From Takakia lepidozioides (Eukaryota > Streptophyta > Takakiopsida > Takakiales > Takakiaceae), in assembly GCA_030704615.1 (NCBI GenBank), contig CM060732.1:72149053-72213052 (forward strand): a stretch of DNA of 64,000 bases. Direction: 5' to 3'. The translations under genes were made by a program, and so were the position numbers. Under the pieces are notes generated by a model. That model was not told the origin of the DNA. It searched no databases and saw only the letters and a program-made list of their open reading frames with translations. Positions 58,579 to 64,000 of the stretch are shown piece by piece. Position 1 is the first letter of the stretch. The number at the start of each line of letters is the position of its first letter.

Positions 58579-59003
58579 TGCCGTAGTTTTTTTTGCACAT
58601 AACAGTGTGTTCCGCCAGTGAGCAAAGATCTCATCCTAGATAAGCTTTTATAAGTTTGTTCACTTAGATAATGCTTGTAGTTACAATTCTAATGACCATC
58701 TGAAAATGTAGGTGGGACATGTTACCACCGCGTTCCGCCGCAAAAAAAACCGACAAGACATTTTTCTTGGACAAACCTTTTTAACAATTCAAAGAGCTCA
58801 ACATGCACGTCGGAGGATCCAATGCCTACAGTACACGAGACCTCGAATAGTTTTGTTGCACCTTTCTCCATCGGTGGAAGTTTTTTCGGGTGCCCCTCCT
58901 TTTCTTTGTGTACGATTCTGCTTCTCCTTTCATTGCCTCCATGAAAACTCCTAGACCGTCCTTGCCTAGTCTTTGCAGCCTCCGGTACAGCCCTACACCT
59001 CAC
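58579..59003 (-). pseudogene. Replitron-like HUH transposase, 5' half with HUH motif
   Basis: The minus-strand frame from 59003 gives an Arg-rich start, then KLFEVSCTVGIGSSDVHVEL and FELLKRFVQEKCLVGFFCGG. At an eight-A run near 58742 the frame shifts and continues as ERGGNMSHLHFQMVIRI, where HLH (58706-58714) is the HUH metal-binding motif. A stop and a second one follow, with EHTVMCKKNYGR running up to the retrotransposon at 58578. The order HUH then YxxK, with about 60 residues between, fits Rep-type Y1 nucleases. The gene continues at 52138 on the far side of the insertion. Confidence 0.75.
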
Positions 59004-59538
59004 TTACGCTCCCACGCCTCTGGTACAACATGCCCTGCAATCTCGAGCCTGTGCTACAATGCTAAGCGATTACGCATGTATGTTCTAACGGAGGTTGGGT
59101 AGCGTGTGAGCATGCTTACGTGAGCACAAGCGAATATTAAGGATATTCCCTAGATGCCTTTCAAATATTCTCCAGCGAAACTAAAATTGAGAAACTAAAA
59201 ACTTTGCGAAAATTTTTTTAACTGCTCACATATGCCCTCACAGCATCACTTAAGAAATAGTAACACCTATACACGATAAACATGTTACCCTATAGGCGTG
59301 GGTTTCCTCACGTTATGCGAACCGGATACCCCAGAAAACTCCAGAAAAACAAAAATCGTGGTTTTCAGTCCGGGTATCGGCAGTTTAAGCCTTAGAAAAG
59401 TTATTTTCACATTGAGAAAATAAATCTGAAGGCACTCATATGCACCGTGCCTGTTAATATGTATTTCCTATGACCGTGGTTTGAAAATATTTAACCCCTA
59501 TGACCGCGGGGTGTGCTCACGCCGTTTTTCATGTGAGC
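59004..59538. other. 5' flank of the Replitron-like gene
   Basis: AT-rich, no other gene recognised. It would hold the promoter and the left terminal part of the HUH element as read from the gene. Confidence 0.35.
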
Positions 59539-59620
59539 TGCAGCCCGCCACATCCTTTTGGCTCTACGTGTCCGGTGGGCTTTCGCCGATTTTATTTTTT
59601 GAACGGTTGGGGCAGATATT
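59539..59620 (+). repeat. Direct repeat flanking the Replitron-like gene, right copy
   Basis: Matches 51359-51446 in the same orientation. Together the two copies bracket both halves of the HUH gene. Confidence 0.85.
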
Positions 59621-59739
59621 TTTTCCTTGCGCATTTCCATTGACAGGACATGTTGTCCTTTCCCCAATATATATATTGACTACTATTACTTATTTTATCC
59701 TATTTTTATAGCCATATATATATATATATAAAGGGAAAC

Positions 59740-59895
59740 ACCTGGGAGCGACAGCTCACAAATCAGGCCCCTTAATTATAGTGAGAGGAAAAAATAACCT
59801 CTTTCAGAGTAACATACCACAGCCAGCAAGGTAGCAGGATTTGACCCCAGAATCATCTGGGTGGCACGGAGTGCACTATCCAATTGATCTACCAT
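59740..59895 (-). repeat. SINE family 2, best copy
   Basis: On the minus strand it starts near GATGGTAGATCAATTGGATA (box A-like TAGATCAATTGG), has a box B-like GGGTCAAATCC about 45 nt on, and ends GGGGCCTGATTTGTGAGCTG followed by TCGCTCCCAGGTG. It is preceded by a (TA)n run that is its 3' flank. The tRNA-like head marks it as a Pol III-transcribed short interspersed element. Confidence 0.8.
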
Positions 59896-60148
59896 CTGTT
59901 GGTACATACATACATTCTAGGGAGATCATCAGAAATTAACAGCGAAGTAACGAAGTAACGCAGACGAAATGCTATTTTCCCGGGCAAAGCCTCGGCAGGT
60001 TCCTGGCAGGTGACAGGGGAGAAGCCCGCCCGGGAACCTGAGCGGCGGAGGGTTGCGAAAGAGGAGCCCGGAGAGGAGACAGTGGGAAGGCAGAAAGAAG
60101 GAGAGAGGAATTACGAGTGAGAGTTGGCAGTGGATCGAGTAGAGATTC
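59896..60148 (+). promoter_or_regulatory. Promoter and 5' UTR of TIM14
   Basis: Purine- and GC-rich sequence upstream of the ATG at 60149, with GAGAGGAGA and GGAAGGCAGAAAGAAGGAGA stretches typical of plant 5' UTRs. No clear TATA box was seen close by. Confidence 0.4.
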
Positions 60149-60490
60149 ATGGCGACACCGCTGATAGCAGGTGTAGCAGTGGCAGTGACAGCCATGGCGG
60201 GAAAGTATGGAATTGAGGCGTGGCAGGCCTTCAGGGCTAGGCCTGCGGTGCCGCGCATGCGCAAGTACTATGAGGGGGGATTTCAGGCTGTGATGACACG
60301 AAGAGAAGCTGCACTGATTCTTGGCGTGAGGGAGAGTGTCGCGCAGGAGAAGGTGAAGGAGGCACACCGGCGGGTGATGCAGGCCAATCATCCAGATGCG
60401 GGAGGCAGCGATTACATTGCGTCCAAGATCAATGAGGCTAAGGAGCACTTGCAGCTTGGGCAATCCCGGGGAAGTGGGTCTGTCTTTTAA
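60149..60490 (+). CDS. TIM14: Mitochondrial import motor J-protein TIM14/PAM18
   Basis: A complete 113-residue protein in one exon. The N-terminus (MATPLIAGVAVAVTAMAGKY) holds a short membrane segment. GIEAWQAFRARP and YYEGGFQAVMTRREAALILG follow, then the J domain with helix ILGVRESVAQEKVKEAHRRV and the HPD motif (NHPDAGGSDY) at about residues 80-88, and INEAKEHL. The length and sequence match plant TIM14 (about 112 residues). TIM14 sits in the inner membrane with TIM44 and TIM16, and its HPD motif stimulates mtHsp70 ATPase to pull preproteins into the matrix. There is no disruption. It is the clearest intact housekeeping gene in the window. Confidence 0.96.
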   Translation: MATPLIAGVAVAVTAMAGKYGIEAWQAFRARPAVPRMRKYYEGGFQAVMTRREAALILGVRESVAQEKVKEAHRRVMQANHPDAGGSDYIASKINEAKEHLQLGQSRGSGSVF

Positions 60491-60819
60491 AAGGTTTTTC
60501 GAGAAAATCTGGGTCTAAGAGATAGTGTAGTTAATTTTCCCCGTGAGTTTTAGTCAAGTAATTATTAAGTGTGCAAGAGTTAGGGTATCTACTTGCTGCA
60601 TGGTGTGCGTTTCAGCTTTTGTTATTTAGGGCTTAATCTGTACTCATCCCCTTACCTCATGAACCTAAGACCCATCAGGAAGCCATTTAGCCTGAAAATT
60701 TGGAGAGCAGCCATACTGTCTGCAACTTACTACTGAATGAAGCTCTACTTCATATCATGAACATATTTCTTCGTCTCGAGTCCTCCCCGTTATTCTTATC
60801 TTTGACAAATATACTGGGA
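60491..60819 (+). other. 3' flank of TIM14
   Basis: Probably the TIM14 3' UTR in its first part. No further gene is seen. Confidence 0.4.
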
Positions 60820-61122
60820 TCAACCCCATGGACAAATAATAATTTCTGCTTGAAATCCATTTCCAAATCTAAATTGATGAGGTGAGATTGATAGCACTCG
60901 GCCAACAATTGGAACTGGCACGGTGCCTGGAAGATTTTGATCCGTGCTGGCACAGAGCAGTTGCAGTTTGGGCGCAAAGTTTCCTGTATATAAAATTGAG
61001 TAGCCAAAGCTGATTCCAGGTTCATCAACCAATGTGGGCATAAAAACTACTGGCTTGGAAGGTATCCCACAAAGTACGAATCCCTCGTTCTGAATCAATG
61101 TGAGAACATGCATGCATGTCAA
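60820..61122 (-). CDS. Unrecognised exon-like open frame
   Basis: A 100-codon minus-strand frame with balanced composition, including CGIPSKPVVFMPTLVDEPGI, SFGYSILYTGNFAPKLQLLC and GTVPVPIVGRVLSISP. I do not recognise the family. It may be an exon of a gene convergent with TIM14 or a chance frame. Confidence 0.2.
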   Translation of the reverse strand: MTCMHVLTLIQNEGFVLCGIPSKPVVFMPTLVDEPGISFGYSILYTGNFAPKLQLLCASTDQNLPGTVPVPIVGRVLSISPHQFRFGNGFQAEIIICPWG

Positions 61123-61791
61123 ATATTTCGATGGAAACTTGAAGCAAGTCTTTTAACAAAATCACACGAACCCATGGCAAGCGAGCCAAGGAAAAACTGA
61201 AAGACCCACTTAGGCAGAGAGTGAAGCACGGTCTCAGTCCTTGGAAGAACGAGGTCTTACCCTCACGGGAGGGGTCGGTAGGGGATTGTCTTTTGCCATC
61301 GGTGCCATCAGATCAGTCCCTCTGTCTATGGTTCCGTTCATTGAGGAGATTGAGGTTGAATTCTGTCAAAACACAGTCTGGCTTGCCTGCATGTGATTTT
61401 ATTTTTCGTTGGGGGGGCGTGGGGGGGGTAGTGAGGCGCGTTGCTGCAGAGCTGAGAACAACTCTTGGCAACTGGGCCACGTGTAGAACTGCAAAATCAT
61501 CATAGTAGGGGACCCTGCTTGCAGAGCCCACCAAAGTAAGGTCAGCCCAAGAAACCCTCTAGAAAGTAGCCCTCACCATCTTCATGTAGCGCCTCAGGGC
61601 TGCACCTTCTAGAGGGGGCCCACTTCTATGCTTAGCCTCTACACGTGGCCTCACATTCCAACACTCGTGCCCTCCCTACCTTCCTCCCATTGGCCGCTTC
61701 AATCCTCGCCCTTTTTTCGACCTTCAGGAATAGCCCTGGGACCCTTACCTTAGTTTGTTTGGGAAGGTAATCAGATTTCACCACAAAAGAT
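61123..61791. other. Intergenic, no recognised gene
   Basis: Contains a G run at about 61411-61430 and a pyrimidine-rich stretch near 61660-61720. No domain-bearing frame. Confidence 0.3.
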
Positions 61792-62124
61792 GTGGTCCGC
61801 TGTCCCCTCTGCAGCAACGCACCTCATTACTACGAGTCCACCAGAAATTCGTGGTCGTCTAACTTTATGTGCCAAAGGATCTCCTTTGGTCAGCTCATGG
61901 AGTTGACCCAGATGAACAGCCAGACGCTCCAGAGGGTTGAGCAGGTCTCAACTACCCTAAACAATATACAGCTGCAGAGCATTCACATGGACATCGGATC
62001 TTCTTTCTGCCCTTCCCGAGAACTGTCACTTGGACCGAACAATATACAGCTGCAGAGCATCCACATGGAAATCGGGTCTTCTTTCTGCCCTTCCGCCACC
62101 GAGAACTGTCAATTTTGGTGCTGA
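61792..62124 (+). CDS. Hypothetical protein with an internal 26-residue duplication
   Basis: A 110-codon frame. The first part contains two cysteine pairs (RCPLCSNAP and CQRIS) and a FGQLMELTQMNSQTLQRVEQ helix, which looks coiled-coil-like. The second half repeats NNIQLQSIHM-IGSSFCPS twice because the DNA is duplicated with a 78-bp period (61960 and 62038). No family is recognised. The helix resembles the C-terminal helices of plant transposon-derived proteins, but this is weak. Confidence 0.3.
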   Translation: MVRCPLCSNAPHYYESTRNSWSSNFMCQRISFGQLMELTQMNSQTLQRVEQVSTTLNNIQLQSIHMDIGSSFCPSRELSLGPNNIQLQSIHMEIGSSFCPSATENCQFWC

Positions 62125-62481
62125 AGCAATGCAAATTTGAAAAAGGGTTTGTGGTTTTAGCGACAAGGAAAACAGGGGGCGCCTCATTGCCACATGGTAG
62201 TTCTATAACTACATACCGTCTTTGGGTTCAGTCTCTTCATACTTATTAGCTCTAACATAGACCTCGTTGCCACCTTAGCTAGGGAGTGTGTCTCCCACGC
62301 AGTGTCTGGGCCCACCTTTAGATTTCCCACTATCTCCGTGCTTGTGCATAGCGTGGCAGCAGAGATCTGGATGCTCACTATCTGCTGCACCCACACTTTG
62401 GTGGGATCAGCTCCCTTACTCCACACATGTCCAAAACCCTTACGGTCTACCCTGGATAAATGGTACCTCTATAAACCTTAA

Positions 62482-63121
62482 CCCTTAAACGCCCGCGAGG
62501 CCGAAACTGGGCCTCGAAAGATTTTTCAGGAACCATAACTTTTTCAGGTCTTGATCAAATTTTGCAAAATCAGGGCCGTGGATTTTCTCCCATAGTCTAG
62601 TTTGCCGATGGGAACCCCCCTAGCCCTAATTCCTGATTAGCTAGTTGCAATTGCGATTTTTCAGGGGTATGTGGCGAAGCGTGGAGGTTCCCGCGTTGTG
62701 GTTGTGCACGCTCCAGTTCCCGCACGTTGCAGGTGGTCTGACACCCTGCTTTGACCAACCACAGCAGTGTACACTTGGCCAATTTGAGCACTTTTTGGCT
62801 TGTTGGATGTAGGATGTGGTGGGGATGACCAGTGAGATGCATCAGCCCAATCGAGTTCCATCCCGTCATCCAAATTTCAGGAAAACCACTTGCAATTTTA
62901 TTTTTTTTGCCCCAAAAAATGCACCCCACATGCAACGGTGGCGTTTTCCTGATTTCCATACGATTGGCCTGGAATTTGGCAGGTGTATGCAAGGGGTAGT
63001 TAGGAAGATAATGTCCGGTCAAATTTCCAAAATCCTTTTTTCCCCTGAAATTACAGGGTTTTTTCATCCCAGGGGTAGTGATTTTGGGAAAAGTCAAACT
63101 TACCCAGTGGGCGTTTAAGGA
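62482..63121. mobile_element. piggyBac-like MITE, 640 bp, TTAA target sites
   Basis: The left end CCCTTAAACGCCCGC follows TTAA (62478-62481). The right end GGGCGTTTAAGGA is followed by TTAA (63122-63125). TTAA duplications with CCYTTAAACGCCC-type ends are typical of piggyBac elements. No transposase is present. The 166-codon frame on the minus strand inside is probably not a gene. Confidence 0.85.
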
Positions 63122-63125
63122 TTAA

Positions 63126-63755
63126 ACTACCATAAATGTTAAGAAAATTTTACTCCCCTACTTGTGCACACTAGCATATGTTAAGTGTTATTTGTTAACA
63201 ATTGTTTACTCCCCTCTTTGTTAATTTGCCCTCTATAAATGTTGTGTACCATAAAGGCTACACCTAAGAGGAGAAAGTAATATAAGTTCCAACTAGATTA
63301 TGATAAGATTCCATCTTAAAACATAACCAATTGCAGAAGACCAGAAAGTAAGTGGGAGGTCATACTAAAGTGAATAGATGAAGCAAGTGTATATACAACA
63401 TTTGGAGACTTGATATGGAGGTTATTTTTGAGATACAACGAATGTATGTTCAGCATTTTGAGACTTGACATGCAGAATGTTTCGGAGAGACCAGATCACA
63501 TAAGTTATGTAGTAGTTGTACCTGCGTTAGCTATTTTGCAAGTACATGGTATCAATTGGTCTTTTAGTGAGTGTAGTTAAGATATTCTTGAAATACCTAT
63601 GCAGTTTTCTTTTTGGTTGTTGATAGGTAGGCCCACCCACATATGGTTAGATAGATGTGTTGTACTAATAAGTTAGATATTAGGTAATTAATAAAGATGA
63701 AAGACAACTCACAAACAAAGAGAGAATATATTGAATATATTACACTTTATTTCAC
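63126..63755. other. Intergenic, no recognised feature
   Basis: AT-rich sequence. Nothing recognised on either strand. Confidence 0.3.
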
Positions 63756-63955
63756 TTCATAACTTGCACTTGAGCAGGTAGCCCAGTGGTTGGGTGTTTG
63801 TGCCTTGCCTGTGCACAACCTAGGTGATCCTGGATTCAATACTTGGACATGTGCCTTCAGGCCGTCCATTGGGCCCTCGATGGCCTGTGTGTTGAGCATC
63901 AGGCTCTGTAATTCACTGGACGTTAAAGAATCTTTATCTTTATCTTTCATAAGTT
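63756..63955 (+). repeat. SINE family 1, best copy, with 10-bp target duplication
   Basis: Starts GCACTTGAGCAGGTAGCCCA at 63766, with box A-like TAGCCCAGTGG at 63779-63789 and box B-like GATTCAATA about 45 nt on. The body includes CCGTCCATTGGGCCCTCGAT, and the tail is TCTTTATCTTTATC. Flanks TTCATAACTT (63756-63765) and TTCATAAGTT (63946-63955) form a target duplication with one mismatch. Confidence 0.88.
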
Positions 63956-64000
63956 TTACTTTCATAATTTTTACATTTGTTAAATGTTACATTCTGTAAA

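Noticed and set aside
59820-59895. Possible minus-strand tRNA gene
   Set aside because: Same reason; box B is imperfect and the sequence continues into the SINE family 2 body and tail.
62597-63097. 166-codon minus-strand ORF
   Set aside because: It lies entirely within the piggyBac-like MITE and has no domain; MITE interiors often contain chance frames.

Overview
This is a nuclear window from a land plant, most likely a non-seed one (moss-, lycophyte- or fern-like; the sequence alone does not settle which). The evidence is a spliced hemerythrin-fused glutathione S-transferase (a class described from moss), a spliced plant-type CLASP, a plant TIM14, decayed plant PPR genes, plant telomere-like CCCTAAA motifs, and a transposon load that includes a chromodomain Ty3/gypsy element with Tf1/sushi-type features and a Replitron-like HUH transposase, a group reported as abundant in non-seed plants. 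Most of the 64 kb is transposon-derived. Host genes are islands, and some are partial.

Layout. 0.8-3.0 kb (minus): an intact four-exon GST-hemerythrin gene, 471 codons. 5.7-6.9 kb: a broken trihelix/SANT-like gene of the kind linked to PIF/Harbinger elements, a 182-bp tandem duplication, and two exons of an ADP-glucose pyrophosphorylase small subunit. 10.1-15.6 kb (minus): CLASP with a long run of in-phase central exons, but with the first and last TOG regions not found. 17.8-18.1 kb: a 128-bp tandem duplication. 20-22 kb and 23.6-24.5 kb: decayed Ty1/copia pieces, the first split by two different tRNA-derived SINEs. 26.9-28.4 kb: a TA-flanked pogo-like element with an 894-bp hAT element inside it, both with exact target duplications.

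28.8-48 kb: the most unusual block. On the minus strand lie an acidic multi-exon gene with a duplicated exon, a decayed PPR cluster, a large multi-exon protein of unknown family (a weak ParB-like stretch), and a protein with SP-Y repeats. Divergently, on the plus strand at 39.5-43.5 kb, lies a DUF7869-type protein with three spaced acidic motifs like those of a DDE nuclease, cut by a solo LTR. A permuted (beta-class-like) DNA methyltransferase follows at 46.2-47.9 kb (minus). A palindrome with 11-bp arms occurs about ten times between 29.2 and 43.6 kb and was not noticed elsewhere. This may be one large, previously unnamed DNA transposon family.

51.4-59.6 kb: a Replitron-like HUH (Y1) transposase pseudogene on the minus strand, split by a nearly complete chromovirus (52139-58573, 5-bp target duplication) and flanked by an 85-bp direct repeat. 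The chromovirus carries an 11-nt primer-binding site complementary to the predicted 5' end of its own RNA, as in Tf1-type self-priming. 60.1-60.5 kb (plus): an intact TIM14/PAM18 gene. 62.5-63.1 kb: a piggyBac-like MITE with TTAA target sites. 63.8-63.95 kb: another SINE copy. No rRNA genes, CRISPR arrays or bacterial operons are present.
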